Shown: positions 10,291-22,575, numbered from the stretch's first letter. The stretch: 64,000 bases of DNA from Eupeodes corollae (GCF_945859685.1 NC_079148.1:45209946-45273945); one strand, 5' to 3'. The notes: generated by a model from the sequence alone, not told the origin. A program made the numbers and translations.

Positions 10291-11239
10291 CTCAAATAAG
10301 GGAAACGAGGGAAAGCATTACTTTTGTTTTTCCCCCAAACATTTTTATTTTATTTTTTGTTTTTTTTTGTGTGTGAGTTTGTTGCTCCTTTTTATGTGTC
10401 ATGCTTAATTAATTTATGTAGAAAAGCGTAACGTAATGTGTTGCAGTGAAGTGAAGTGAAAAAGAGCCATTGCCATCGTCATCGGTGAAAATATATAAAG
10501 AAGGAAAAATAAAGGAAAAATTCAGAGAAAATCGTCGCCGCCATTTGTTGGTTCGTTGGTTGCTTCGTTCGTTGTGAAAAAGGACTGAGATTGTAAGAAT
10601 GAAGAGGCACAACTTAAAGGGCTGATGGAAAATATAAATGGTAGGTACCTTCTACCTACCAACCTATCTACAATCCTACATTCTCGGTTGATATAATTGC
10701 CTTGGAAACAAGGAGGTAATTGCAAGGCATCAGGCAAAGGCAAGGCATAGGAAAAGGCAAAGGCAAATGGTATGAAAAGATTTTTAAACCTCCAGTAAAT
10801 TTACATTTCTCTCTTTTTGTCTTTGTTTCTGTTTTTCTTTATTTTATGTTTTTTTTTATTAGGAAACATACGAGTAAAGTGGGCAAACAATTTGATAAAT
10901 GAACTTCATGAGAAATTCATTCGAAAAGATTGGGAACATTTAAATTATTTTGGTCAGAACCGAAAATGTTGGAAATGTTGATAGGACTGTAAGGTTATAG
11001 GGGAGATGGAAATTATTGTAGTGTGTAGTGAAAAATCGCAATATTCAGTGATTTTTTTAATTGCGTTGTGGTGATGAGATTTTAAGTCTTAATTATTACC
11101 CCTTTTTTGAAAAAAACAGTTCTTTTAAAAAAGGGAAAACAATATGGCCTGTTTTTTACTTAATGTTCTACATAATCAGTTTTTCACAAATTTAGTATCG
11201 TTGTTCGAAATAATAGTTCAAGTTGAAAGATTTTAGGTT

Positions 11240-11464
11240 TTTACTTGCGGAACATAGGAACTATGTATGCACATAGAAAGTATTGCGTTCGTTAAAAATT
11301 TCGAACTCGAAACTTTAATCAAACATGACATTACGATATCAGAGAAGTCGAAAAAAGTGAGTACTTCGAATCCGTCCGCCTGTCTGTCTGTATGTCTATA
11401 CCCGCCCCATACCATTCCATTGATTGAAAGAAGGAGGTTTTGAGTCAATTCGTAATTGAGACTA
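11240..11464 (+). repeat. Dispersed repeat G, copy 1
   Basis: Contains TATTGCGTTCGTTAAAAATT, ACTTTAATCAAACATGACAT, AAGTCGAAAAAAGTGAGTAC and a CTGTCTGTCTGTATGTC run. The same order of segments recurs at 37,415-37,560, and the downstream half recurs at 14,745-15,000. Non-coding and of unknown type. Here it runs directly into a reversed repeat D. Confidence 0.65.
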
Positions 11465-11627
11465 AAAAACGAGGCTGGGATGAGACCCACACTGATAACT
11501 TCCCTGACCTTTTGTCGATTTGTCTTGCTTAAAAGTTTGTAGGTTTTTGTGTTGTGTTACAAAAGTTGTCAGTTGATTATTCTTAAAAATGTCAAAATTT
11601 ATTCGAATACCAATTTTACCAATTTTA

Positions 11628-11669
<42 letters not shown>

Positions 11670-12510
11670 TGGAAGAATGGAATTAACTGAAGTTAATATC
11701 TTCCATTGTTTACGAGATATCAAGAAGCGAAGACCAATTTTTACCAAATTTGCGTACTATTTTTGTAGAGTTTTTTTTTATTAAAAACGGTCAAACACAA
11801 TATTTTCTAAGATAAAATAAGTTTGAAGTCAATATTTTAAATTTTTGAAAAGCTATTTGAGCCGAAAGTAAATTTTTACCAAGTTTTAGTATTTTTTTTT
11901 TTGTAAAAAAAACTACCAATTCGATTTTTCTCAAAATTCTACCGAATGTCATAAACAATATTTCTTATAAGATGAAATTAGTTTAAAGCCAATATCTTAA
12001 AGTTTTGAAAAGATATTTGAGTCGAAAATCAATTTTTTCCAACTTTTATTGATATCATTTGTTTAATTTTTTATTTTTTCTTAAAAAAACTGTTGGTTCG
12101 ATTTTTTTTCAAAACTTTACTGAAAGTTGAAAACAATATGTCTTATAAAATAAAATTAGTTCAAAGCCATAAACTCAAATTTTTAAAAGACATTTAATCG
12201 AAAATCAATTTTACCAACTTTTGTAAATTTTTTTGAAGGTTTTTAATTTTTTGTAAAAAAAAACTATTGATTCGATTTTTCTCAAAAATTTAACAGAACG
12301 TCAAAAACGTTATTCTTCGATGCACAAAATTATTTTGGTAATAAAACGTACACACGTACGAACGTCCGTACACACGCACGCACAGAAATATTTCTTAAAA
12401 TCTTTTATTTCGACTCTAGGGACCTTGAAACGTCGAGAAATGTCAAAATTTTCACTTCGACAAATCGGACCCATTACAATAACTTTCTATGGGAAGTTAA
12501 TATGAGATGT
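11465..12510 (-). repeat. Dispersed repeat D, copy 2, with a TA microsatellite
   Basis: A reversed copy of repeat D. The left end, GAGGCTGGGATGAGACCCAC, is followed by ACTGATAACTTCC; the right end is the complement of the start seen in copy 1 (GGACCCATTACAATAACTTT). The reversed unit landmark ACCAA-TTT recurs near 11744, 11879, 12039 and 12214. A perfect (TA)19 lies at 11629-11666. Near 12340-12390 there is a GTACG/CACACG-rich segment. Part of the region seen in other copies (the AGCTCAAGAACC block) is missing. Confidence 0.75.
11629..11666 (+). repeat. Microsatellite (TA)19
   Basis: Nineteen uninterrupted TA units inside repeat D copy 2. Likely length-variable between individuals. Confidence 0.95.
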
Positions 12511-12599
12511 TCTTTTGTCATTTGACAGGTATCAATAATGCATGGACATTTTTAAAATAAACTAAAGCACTTTTAAGAGTTCCTAAAGTAGCTTTTCAG

Positions 12600-13375
12600 A
12601 AGGCAATATTTAAACAGCACAATTTGAACTGTCACTGACAAAGAATTGATATGATTTGAATCAAATTCGAGTCCGAACTAAGACAATTGTTGATGCAGCC
12701 CGTAGTATTGACCAAAACCAAAGATTTTCGATTCCAAATTGATCTTTCGAGTTATTCATTCACGCAGTCAACCCTACACCTCATTTGCTCAAAACTTAAT
12801 TCTAAGAACTTTTATAGATTAGTTGGCACAAGAACTAAAATCAGTCGATCACCAGCATAGTCCTTAAATCTTAGATTTCTTCTTCGATGTTCAACAAAAT
12901 GATCCGCAATTTCATGAGGAGTGATAAGGCACATTTACACCTTGGGGTCGAAAGCTACGTTGATAAGGAAATTGTGCCATTTAAGACTCGAAAAATAAAG
13001 GAATAATTGATGAAAATCCTCTGCATTTTTAACGTGTAATTGTTACGAGCCATTTTTGGGCTGGTAGTATTAGTGAACCTGACTTATTCCAAAATGATTC
13101 TAATGCTTCTGTTAAGGTGAATGTATTTCGCTGCCGCACTATGATATGATTTTTAATGTCCGTAAATTAAAGATATTGACGAAATAGGCTGTATTTTCGT
13201 GGCCGTTTTATTTCTACAAGTGGTCATCTTGATATTAATCTTCTCAAAAACTTGTTTTTTGGGCCATGTGAAAGAATCTATGGAAATATTCTACAATCAA
13301 TTCAAGCCTTTAAAGACAGACTCAGCTGCAAATGTGGAAAATCGTCATGGAAAGAATAAAAATTAAAAAACATTC
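12600..13375 (+). pseudogene. Decayed mariner-type transposase relic
   Basis: Recognisable pieces appear in order but in changing frames: SDKAHFTLG..SYVDKEIV near 12,930 (compare SDEAHFW in the intact element), HFWAGSISEPDLFQNDSNAS near 13,050 (compare GGIIGPYFF), and FISTSGHLDINLL then FFGPCERIYG near 13,210-13,290, corresponding to the segment that should carry the third aspartate. Many stops and frameshifts are present and no inverted ends were found. It belongs to the same broad group as the intact DD41D element but is much older. Confidence 0.65.
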
Positions 13376-15029
13376 GTTGATATCTCTTAAAAAATATTTG
13401 TTTTTATTGATACTAAGATAAAAACTCTCATTTGAAAATCCTGTATATTTGTATTTCTGTGTAAATTTTAAGGATTTTATCATGATTTAGAAAAAATTCA
13501 AGGATAAGCATTTAAAATTTATCATAATAACTTAAAAGTACTGATTATTCCAGATAAATAAAGTGTGTTGCTAAAAAATTTAAAACAAACACAAATTAAT
13601 GCAATTTCTTATTTGTTTTGGGACATGATAGTGACAGGAGCAGATAACTCCGCAGTTTTTTTACCCCCTTTTGAAAACTGCAATTTCATACAAACCATTT
13701 TATGTTGTTTTTTTTCGAAATAAAAAAAAGAATCCTCACATTAGCCTTTGAATACGAAATGAAAAAAAAAAAAAAAAAAAAAAAACAGCATATAAATATC
13801 TGCTACCTGCCTATAGACGAAAAGCTACACCTAACTCCCGGTGGAATTCATATCACTTGAGTTTTTAGTCTGTTGGAATATTTTATTGTTTCCATTTTGC
13901 ACAGTGCAGCAGTTAGGGAAGGTATAATTTGTGAATGCAATATCCTAAGTGCTACATTCGCATGAGCACGTGGTGGGTATACGTTACGTGCACATATGAT
14001 AATGGTCTGCTTTTCCAATAACATACCCAACGTTATACGCCACGTAATATTTTTTAAGGACCAAAGTAACATTATCCTGCTGGCCCAGCAGCACATACAC
14101 AAACGGAATATCCTCTCAATTTTAACTTTTTAGTTTTTTTGAAAATGGTGCCAATTACTCCATAATCCGCGAATCCCTACACATACACATGATCACACAC
14201 ACATACAACTTTGCTACTCTGAAATTCCGAGCTATTAGAGTAGGTTTTTTTTTCATGGGGTTCATAGAAAAGGGGTGCAGAAACGAAACGAATGTGTGCA
14301 TGCAAAAATATTGTTAAAAAAATTTAATTTTTTTGTTTTTATGATTTAACCGATATTGTATGAAAAAGGACGATGGAGTTGGGATGGGAAAAATTTCATT
14401 CGTATGAAAAGGAGATTTTCGAATTGAAAAATTCAGACTCAAATCGAAATGTTTACATTGTTCGTCGTTTGATTAAGGTCGTTTTTTTGCATGAATGTTT
14501 TAAAATTTCTCAGAGTTAGTGTAGTCTTAATGAGAAAAGTTTGAATTTATAGATTTTTGCCTAATTAAATGGTATGCAGTTTCGCAAGCACTGATTAAGA
14601 TCAATTTTTTTAGTTGAAAAAAAAAAATTGTTGAATCTATGCCAGGAAGGTGCAAGACAGTTTTCGAAAACAAAGGACTTGCTGCTAAATTTTGATTATT
14701 TCATGATTTATATATATATTTCAATTTTAAGTTGCAATTGTTATTTTGTCGTCTGTCCACGCCCCTACAGCCAAAACCATTGCGTCAATTGAGTTCAAAC
14801 TTGTAATTCAAGTAGACTCACGTAAGGCTTTTTTCTCCATTTTTTCTGAAATACTAAAACTAACAATAGTCCCCACACAATTTTTTTGTTCAAAAATTAA
14901 AAATTCGAATTTCTCAAAAACGAACAGATGGATTTTGATCAAATTTTCTCTATAATTTTTTTTCGAAACTTCGTTTTTTTTTCAATATTTTTTTTTTATA
15001 ATAAACACACATTCAACGGGATACTAATA
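13376..15029. other. AT-rich DNA; poly-A run; repeat G fragment
   Basis: No gene recognised. A run of 24 A is at 13762-13785. The part from 13,790 to 14,110 is less AT-rich. A second, partial copy of repeat G lies at about 14,745-15,000 (CGTCTGTCCACGCCCCTACAG, then TTTTCTGAAATACTAAAACT and AATAGTCCCCACACAATTTT, the last also seen near 37,640-37,670). Confidence 0.55.
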
Positions 15030-17075
15030 CCCTTATTATGCAGCAGCACAGTGTGAGCACTAGGAAGAGGAGAGAGGGTTTAAAAGGAGATGTCGGTGCA
15101 CATTGGTTTTGAATTCCTGAATATTGCAATGACTGGGAAAGACAGAGTGTGGTAAGGCATTCCACATTCGCGTTGTACGGCTAAAGAACGAATCTCTGTA
15201 TTTGACAGCACGACCGAAGTTGGGCTCGGCGGTATACTGATGAGCATTCCTAGAAGCGCGAGTATTACGGTTGAACTGTTTAAGGGGAGCAATGCAACTG
15301 GCTATTTTACTAGAGCATAAGCCGTTAAAATAACGGTAAAAAAGGGTCAGGCAAGAGATCTTACGAAGATGTTCAAGCGAAGTAAATGAACTTATGGTAA
15401 TATTATCATCTATCAATTTAAATGCTCTACGTTCAATACTATAGAAGAGGCTTAAGTAAGTTGCAGGAGCACCAGCCCAGAGATGGGAGTTATACTCAAG
15501 CTTTGGACGTATATAAGTCTTGCAGATAACAGCCAGATCAGATAGGGTGAAATATTTCTTGCATCGCTTAAAAAAAATCAAACATCTTGCGGCATTTTTG
15601 GCGACTCGGGTATGTGATCATTCCACAAGAGGTGGTTGGTGACACACATACCGAGAATATCGAGGTGTTCAGTCTTATTGATGCAAGTGCCATCCATGGA
15701 TAATGGAAATGGGAGTATATCTCGCTGTAACGATACAAGACAGCATTGGGTTTTCGAAGCATTAAATTCAAAACGGTTTCTTATTCCCCATTGTACAATG
15801 CTGTTTAGGTCGGAATTTTATGATCTTATCATATTTTGTCGTTGCAGTTCCACATCCGAAAGAGAGGGATGTGAATGTGAAAACGAATATGACAAGCTAA
15901 AATACTATCGTCAGCGAAACAATGTATTGGATTAGAAGTTGCAGACAGGAGATCATTATTAAAATTGAGAAAGAGTGTTGGAGATAGAACAGAACCCTGG
16001 GGCACACCAGCATTCATTTTGAGAATTGACTTGAATCCATCCAATACAACTTATATTGAACGATTCGAAAGGTATTTGCTAATCCAATGAAGGAGGGATT
16101 CATGAAAACCGAAAACACGCATTTTTGATAAGAGAACCTGATGCCAAACCCTATCAAATGCTTTTGAAATATCAAGTGCAATAATCTTACTTTCTTCAAA
16201 ACGATGTAAAGATTTGCTCCACTGTTCGGTGAAATGAACCATGAGATCACGAGTGGACCTATTGGTACGAAAGCCGTATTGCCGGTCATTAAGAAGCATT
16301 CGATCTTCAAGATATTTCTTGAGCTCATAATTAATCAGCCTTTCCATGACCTTGGAAAGAAGGGACGTAAGTGCAATCGGTCGGTACAAATCGGCTGGAC
16401 AAATGCCGTTTTCCATCCGCTCGAAACGAGAACTGAGGAGTAGGACAGATAAAAAAGCTTACGCAGTGGTTTTTCCAGCGTTAAGAACACCTTTTCAGAG
16501 CAGTACGAGTGCGAAAAAAGATTGGTCCCATAGAATAACTAACTCGCTCAAGTACAGGCGGAGTCATAACACTCACTGGCAGCGTAGAATTGGCGGCGAA
16601 CTGCCTAGCAAAGAGATTAGCTTTCTCTAAAGACCTAAAAAAGGAGTGTCATTGACAACGAGCGTAGGAACCGAAAAAGAGGAAGAATTCCTCATGTTTT
16701 TTACAAATGACCAAACATTTTTACTGCCTTTGGGACATAGCAGTATTTTTTACCGTAAATTTTGGTCATGTAAAAATTTTGTCCTTCGAATATGGGCGTT
16801 GCAGGCCTTCCTGGCTTGTTTGAACTTTTTCCGGCTTTCCTCAGTATGGTACGGAAACGGCTTTCCTCAGTTTAGTACGGAAACTAACCTTTTTGGCCCT
16901 AATAACCTCTTTACAGCATTAAACGAAGCGTTTTCCTTGGGTCTGATACTTTTAACCCTGTTCGGTATAAAAGTTCTCATTCCCAGGAGAATTAAACTTG
17001 TGATCATATCAGCGCTGGCGTCAACGTCACTATCGAGGAAGCATAGTGACCAGTTAAAGGTCCTGAAATAATTAT
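15030..17075 (-). mobile_element. LINE-B copy 1 (non-LTR retrotransposon, minus strand)
   Basis: A 5'-truncated copy reading right to left. The 3' end is near 15,030, where the plus strand shows a T-rich run, as expected for a reversed A-rich tail. It covers the linker before the reverse transcriptase, the reverse transcriptase and the C-terminal region. It matches the longer copy at 46.6-49.4 kb through most of its length, with small deletions such as one near 16,480-16,500. Confidence 0.85.
15060..16416 (-). pseudogene. LINE-B reverse transcriptase, frameshifted
   Basis: Three frames together carry the domain. 16416-16051: YRPIALTSLLSKVMERLIN, RQYGFRTNRSTRDLMVH and IIALDISKAFDRVWHQ, which has the motif A aspartate. 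16044-15829: MNAGVPQGSVLSPTLF (motif B) and CFADDSILACH (catalytic FADD box, intact). 15581-15060: LAVICKTYIRPKLEYNSHLW, FNRNTRASRNAHQY and TRMWNALPHSVFPSH, the C-terminal region. The motifs are good but the frame is broken between the pieces. No RNase H domain follows. The FADD box and C-terminal region fit the Jockey/CR1 group; exact clade uncertain. Confidence 0.82.
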
Positions 17076-17134
17076 TGAGACCGTCCCAGTTGGCTATCTC
17101 GTATTGCCAAACATATTTTTACACTTCTTTAGTA

Positions 17135-17225
17135 GGGTACCTAACTTCAAGAGCGAAACTGGAGACATCTAGTTGGGGATGAAGAATTTTGTTAGGTAAG
17201 GCCCTTGTTCACACAGGACTGTAGC
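17135..17225 (+). mobile_element. LINE-A fragment, extreme C-terminal coding end
   Basis: Reads RARNWRHLVGDE and then TQDCSTTVSV in a shifted frame, matching the last coding part of LINE-A (compare GCGAAACTGCAGACATCTAG at 57,829-57,848). About 90 bp long and dead. It abuts LINE-B copy 1. Confidence 0.6.
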
Positions 17226-17479
17226 ACAACCGTAAGTGTGTAGGTTTGGGTACCTCACATAGTATCGATATTTTGTTTTTAAAATCTTCTTAGGATTTGA
17301 ATAATTTTTTTCCTGCACAAGCTTTCATATTGTCCTAATAATATTTGAGATCTTAAATGTCAAAATTTTTGCTATGAATTTTTAAAAAATATTGCCTTTT
17401 TTAAAATTGGATACCTCGAAAACGGGTCAAAATTTGTTTTATTGATATATTCTAAATAGCTGACAAATTTTTTTAACAC
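17226..17479. other. AT-rich DNA, nothing recognised
   Basis: Low-complexity AT-rich sequence between a LINE-A scrap and a mariner relic. No repeat unit or ORF of note. Confidence 0.5.
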
Positions 17480-18665
17480 CTGTTTTTTAATAACGGGTTT
17501 TGCAGTTTCAAAAGTTTTGACGTTTGTCAAACTAGTTTGTTAAACCGATTGTTTTTCCGTTGAAAGTCCGACATTTGGGAAAATTGATCGCTATACTATC
17601 GCAGAACGCATACAAATTGTTGAAACCTATTACAAAAATGGTGATTCTGTCACAGCCACATATCATCCTTTAAGGGGAGATCATGGTTTACAGTATCTTC
17701 CAACTATGCAAAAAATCAAATCCGTTGTGAACCAGGGCCTAGTGACTTACAACTCTCAACCATTCCTGTGTGCTAGTACTGTTGTCAGGAATGGAAGGGA
17801 CCTACAATTTTGGGCCGAATCCGAACGGCTAGTTTTGAGAAAGCACTTTTTCATGACAAGAATTACTCTTGAAGGATTTGTCAATTCCTCGCAAGAGGCA
17901 GTACTCGCGAAAATTATTTTTTTAAATTAAGGTGGCACAGGCAGGGTTTGAACCCAGACCCCTTGCATGACAGTCCAACGCACTAACCATCATGCTACGG
18001 GTACTAGCAACTATGCAAGCAATTGCGAAAATTGTGAAGAAGTTTGAAGAAACTGATTGGTTACAGATATTGTAAGGCCAGTGCTTTGTTTTGCTCTTGC
18101 CCTTTAAAGATATCGTTGAAAGTTTTGCCGGGGAACCGAATGTGTCGATTTCTCGTGGTGGGCCGTATTTGGCGTCGTTCTGAGGATCTACAAAAAGTCA
18201 CTTTTTGGGCCGCTCTTTGGTCCGGAAGTGTGTTTGGACCTTACTTTTTCGTAAACGACAATGGAACGACTGTCATAGTCAATTCGGAGCGTTATGGTCA
18301 CAACATAACTGACTTTTTTTGCCTGCTATTAAAGAGTACGACTTGGAGAATATGTGGTTTCAACAAGACGATGCCACATGCCACAAAACTCAACTCATGC
18401 GAATATGGCTTTATTGGAAGAGACATTTCTTGCCCGCGGATTTCGATAACGTAAAGATATCAACTGTCCACCAAGACTATGCGATTTCACTTTTTTTTTG
18501 TGTGGCTACGCGTGAACACGCTCTTTCGCAGATAAAACTTTAACTCTTGACCACTTAAAAACCAGCATTCGTTAAGTTTTGGCTGATATACCGGCCAATA
18601 TGTGTCAAAAATCGGACTAAAATTACCTTCTGAAAAATTCATTTTGAAACCACAAATTGGAAAGC
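17480..18665 (+). pseudogene. Mariner-type transposase relic split by a SINE
   Basis: Left of the SINE the sequence reads KIDRYTIAERIQIVETYYKN near 17,580, a helix-turn-helix start like that of the intact DD41D protein. Right of it are MQAIAKIVKKFEETDW, KVTFWAALWSGSVFGPYFFV near 18,195 and ENMWFQQDDATCHKTQ near 18,345, with the second catalytic aspartate, then PPRLCDF near 18,475 with the third-aspartate region damaged by a T run. Frameshifts and a large gap remove the first catalytic region. No clear inverted ends. It is a distant relative of the intact element rather than a recent copy. Confidence 0.75.
17712..18007 (-). mobile_element. tRNA-derived SINE, copy 2
   Basis: A 296-bp reversed SINE inside the mariner relic, bracketed by an exact 11-bp direct repeat, CAACTATGCAA (17701-17711 and 18008-18018). 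The complement of the promoter boxes lies at the right: box-B-like GGTTTGAACCC near 17,947 and the box A complement CGCACTAACCATCATG near 17,979. An 11-bp duplication is what LINE-driven insertion leaves. Confidence 0.87.
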
Positions 18666-18856
18666 CTGTGTTTTTTGGAAAACAACAACCATGCGAAACA
18701 CCTTGCTTATTTCATTTTATTTAACAATTTCTATAATTTTGAAACAAATACTTCAAAACTATTAGTATTTAAAAATAGTATTTTTTTCATTTTTTACATA
18801 TTTTTAGAGTAGAATGCTTTAACGAAGAAGTTGAACAATTTTAAATGATAAAACAT

Positions 18857-19037
18857 CTAAAAGTCTTCAATCTCAGCAATTGGATGAAACAAACAATCCC
18901 GCTCAATCGAACGATACAGAGTGTATAAAATTAATTCATCTGATGTTTGATTATTGTTTTTGTTTTTTTCATTAATGGGGAAAAATGAGCTCAATATTAA
19001 TTTTATAAATTTTGATTTGAAAGACTCTACATCAAAC
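18857..19037 (-). other. Possible coding remnant or terminal exon, 60 codons
   Basis: A minus-strand frame ends SDELILYTLYRSIERDCLFH then PIAEIEDF and a stop. Its right end follows a TAG that could be an in-frame stop or a splice acceptor. The middle has an N/K-rich run. It looks somewhat protein-like, but I do not recognise the family and frames of this size occur by chance in AT-rich DNA. Confidence 0.2.
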
Positions 19038-19051
19038 AAGGACTAGAACGT

Positions 19052-19162
19052 TTATGCATCAGCATCACCGTCATTGTCGTTCTTGTTGGCGTTATCGACG
19101 TCACTCGTCGTTGTCGTTGTCCTCCTCAAAATGTATTCGGCAAAACGTTTATCAATCAGTGT
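19052..19162 (-). other. Possible terminal exon, 36 codons, acidic end
   Basis: On the minus strand, starting just after TTTTAG (a possible splice acceptor at 19163-19165), the frame reads TLIDKRFAEYILRR, five T, SDVDNANKNDNDGDADA and a stop. Its composition, less AT-rich than the surroundings and with ordered charged residues, is unlike the flanking DNA. The acidic stretch is also explainable as an imperfect GAC/AAC triplet repeat. No partner exon was found. Confidence 0.22.
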
Positions 19163-19165
19163 CTA

Positions 19166-20889
19166 AAATGTGTCCCTTATAGTATTTCTAAATAGATGCT
19201 TAAAGTCTCGCTTGGGTGAAATGTCAACTTGACGTTGTTTCTATGCTATTCACAATCAAAACTAAAAAAAAAAAACGAGAATTGATGCATCTTGCTTGCA
19301 CTTTTATACAAACATACTTTATATACCTAAAATAGAGAGAATGGTTATGTTTATATAGAATTTCTTGTTGTTGTTAACCAAAAAACTGACGACGAGACTA
19401 CGGCAACGATGTTAGAAAATACACTTAAAAATCGATTTAGCTTTATCACACTTTAATGGCGATTGACGTGTCATATCCGTAGACGCTGATTTATGTTGGG
19501 AAATGAAATTTTGTCCAGACACTCAAAAAAGACCTCATGTATAATGTGTCCACCAGTCAACTTTAAATTCATACTCTTTGAGACAAAATTTAAGTCAACC
19601 TAAAAAGACTGATTATAAATATTTTACTCAGCTCTCTTGAAATCAACTTATTTCGTAAACAGTGACTTGTATCAAAAAAAGTTTTAAGAAACTTTTTGTA
19701 GAAAATTAGTCCAGCTACAATTTATCTCTTAACATTTTTTGTGAGAAAGTAACCGTTAGGAAGATAAAATAGAAAAACAACTTTTGGGGTACTTTGACCC
19801 CCTTTAACTTTTTTGTTATAATAAGTATTAGAAAAACTTGGATTTTACACAAGCAATGGTTTGAAACGATTTTAGACGTATTTCAATTTTGTCAAGACAT
19901 CACAAAATATCGTTTCAAATCAATTACATTCCAAAGAACATCCTGTCTTTTAGTTTACTCGTACTTTCTTTAAACTACCTCGCAACCATTCAAATCAATA
20001 AAAATGTTCATTCATCCAAAAAACAAAGAACAAGATAAAGAAAAAAAACTAAAGAAACCCAAAGATAAAATAAAAGAAAAAAGAAGAGTTAAAGAAAAAA
20101 AAAAGTTTAAACAAACTTCAATTTGTTCAAATTGCCACCGCATCTAATTAACTCATTGATTCTGTTCCTTGCATTTCTGCACCAAAAACGACATCATTCA
20201 GCTAAAAACTTATACAAAAGTTGGCAAAAAGTATCGTTGATGTATAAGAAGGTGGGTATTTCTATAACCGTATTTACTTCGCTTGATTGAGTCTCCTCGG
20301 ATCTTTATATGTACATGTGATGTATTTATCATCAAGCATAAAAGAAGAACAAGAACAGGATAGTCATCCTTCAAGGAGTGCTCGTATTATATTGATAAAT
20401 AAAAAGACACATATACACAGGTACATAGATGTAGACATATAGATCCTTACACATGTAGCTGTTTAATAGTGCTTACATATTATTCGTTCATGGATGAAAG
20501 GAATCATTCCCTGTTTATATCAACTTCTATAAAGGTACATTTTTATATTCAACTGTTGTAAAATGTGCATTTAGAGATATTACCTACCTTTTTCATATCG
20601 TGGATCGTTGTGTACACCTAAATGTAGCCAGAGACCGTCTCGAAAGACATGCTTGTTCAACGTAATGCACCTAGTTTTTCAAGAAGTCTTCTCCTATTTT
20701 TCCTTCTTCTATTCTTAATTCGAATGTGATTTCTTATTATGTATGTGAAGAAAGAATTACATTTAGTGTCTTACAGAAAAGTTAGTAGAACTTATGGGAG
20801 CAAGAAAAGCTCTTATGTATAACAAAAATTAGGTTTTCGTTGATTTAAAGGACTAATTTAAGGATGATAGTTTAAAATAACACCGGCTT
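19166..20889. other. AT-rich DNA with no recognised gene
   Basis: No transposon family of this window matches here and no ORF stands out. It includes an A-rich stretch of AAAGAAA-type sequence near 20,020-20,110. Confidence 0.55.
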
Positions 20890-22575
20890 CTTAGATGGAA
20901 AAAAAGAGAGCATGAGAAGCGTGCGATCAAGGAAATAGAGGGATGTCACAACAGGAATGAGGTTCGTACATTTTACCAAAAAGTTAAAAAAAAAACCTCA
21001 AAAGGTTACCAGCAACATACCGAAGACTGTACGGACGATCAGGGGAACATCGTAGTAGAACCGCAGTCGATGTTGAGAATATGGAAAGCCACTTCTTTCA
21101 ATTATATAAAAACGACGATGACGAACCGAATTACGCTGTAAGGTAGATAGAACCACTTAACCTAGGCGACGCAGATCAACAATTCCCCCTACCCAACCTT
21201 GACGAAGTGAAGATAGCTATATCTAAACTGTAGTCAAAGCTGCTGGAGCTGACGGCATCGCTGTCGAACTATTCAAAGCAGCAGGCGATGACTCGGTAGG
21301 GAGCATGCACCAACTCTTCTGCAAAATATGGTCGGAAGAAAGCATGCGCAATGAAAGGAATCTCAGATAGTATGCATATACTATACATAAGAAAGGAGAC
21401 CCTCTAAATTGCGCCAACTACAGAGGCATCAGTCTCCTTGACATTGAGTGTAAGATCCTCTCTGCCGTACTATGTGAACGGCTGAAGCCATTCGTCAACA
21501 ACCTGATTGGTCCTTATCAGTGTGGCTTCAGACCAGGAAAGTCCACTATCGACCAAATATTCACACTACGGCAGATCTTAAAAAAAACCCAGGAACTTCA
21601 ATCGATACCCACCATCTCTTTATCGATTGCAAAGCCGCGTATGACAGCATCTATAGGGAAGAGCTCTACAGGGCAATGTCTAGTTTTGGCATCCCTGTCA
21701 AACTTATCTGTTTGTGCAGAATGACGATGGAGAATTCACGCTGCTCTATCAAGGTCGGAAAAGATCTTACCGATCCATTTGATGTAAAAAAAGGTATTAG
21801 ACAAGGCGATGCACTGTCATGCGACTTCTTCAACATCGTTCTGGAAAGAATTGTGCAAAACTCAACCGTCAACACTAGAGGCATAATCTTCCAAGGGTTC
21901 ATCCAATTATTCGGATACGCAGATGATATTGACATAATTGGAAGATCAAAGCGTGATGTCAGTGGAGCGAAGTTGATGGGCTTAGAGGCCAAGGCCAGGT
22001 ATATACTGTCATCAAAAAAGGAAATTGAACAACGACGTTTTGAACAAAACTTCACCATGGACAGCTATAGCTCCGAGGTAGTTAAGGACTTTGTCTACCT
22101 AGGCACCGCTATAAACACAGAAAACGACACCAGCGCTTTGGACTTAGAAGGCAATTGAGAAGTTAAGTCCGCTTTCGAGCATCTAAAATCACCATCTATA
22201 AGACACTCATCATCCAGGTTCTCAGTTATGGCGCTGAGGCCTGGGCCCTGTCAAAGAAAGATGAGATCGCCTTAGGATGCTTCGAGAGACAATTCTTCGG
22301 GCTGTACGGGCTGTACAGCAACACTGACCTAGTTAGCAGAATAAAAGTCCAACGGCTTAGATGGTTAGGTCATGTAGAGCGAATGGACATCAACGCTCCA
22401 GCCCGGAATCCAATCCCGAGAGACGGGCGGCGGCGCAGTAGAGGAAGACAGCGACTCAGGTGGCGCACCCAGGTGGGAGAGGACCTCAACCAACTTGGTG
22501 TGCCAAAATGGAGACAGCTAGCTAGAGCCCGAGCTCTCGTCTGCTGTCGTAATAGCGTTACCCTCACCTAATGCC
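20890..22575 (+). mobile_element. LINE-A copy 2 (APE-type non-LTR retrotransposon)
   Basis: A 5'-truncated copy that starts in the linker between endonuclease and reverse transcriptase (NRNEVRTFYQKV near 20,955) and runs to the coding end. LINE-A proteins have an APE endonuclease of the type often annotated in insects as craniofacial development protein 2-like, then a reverse transcriptase and a C-terminal RLRWLGHV block. That plan fits the RTE-like side of the LINE tree; I state the clade tentatively. Confidence 0.85.
21240..22571 (+). pseudogene. LINE-A reverse transcriptase with C-terminal block, frameshifted
   Basis: The longest frame (21520-22158) has THHLFIDCKAAYDSIY (motif A aspartate), KKGIRQGDALSCDFFNIVLE (motif B) and LFGYADDIDIIGRS, an intact YADD box. 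After a deletion the frame continues ...VVKDFVYLGTAINTENDTSA. A second piece in another frame (about 22,340-22,571) carries RLRWLGHVERMDINAPARN and then RWRTQVGEDLNQLGVPKWRQ, the conserved end. Upstream, at 21,240-21,500, PTYRGISLLDI-like residues are split by frame changes. All core residues are present but not in one frame. Confidence 0.82.

Larger units (their letters stand above)
9191..11239. other. Mostly unique AT-rich DNA with simple repeats
   Basis: No transposon family or host gene is recognised. From about 9,560 to 10,760 the sequence is less AT-rich and looks single-copy in this window. It holds a very short ORF at 9584-9649, a C-rich patch near 10,000-10,040, and a run of six TAGG units at 10267-10290. 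A stretch at about 10,715-10,770 is made of irregular GGCAAAGG-type repeats. Open frames here are short and uninformative. Confidence 0.55.

Noticed and set aside
13762..13785. Run of 24 A as a retroposon tail
   Set aside because: No element could be recognised upstream of it on the same strand.
13848..14102. 84-codon minus-strand ORF in a less AT-rich patch
   Set aside because: No recognisable motif, and both strands are open in places, so coding cannot be supported.
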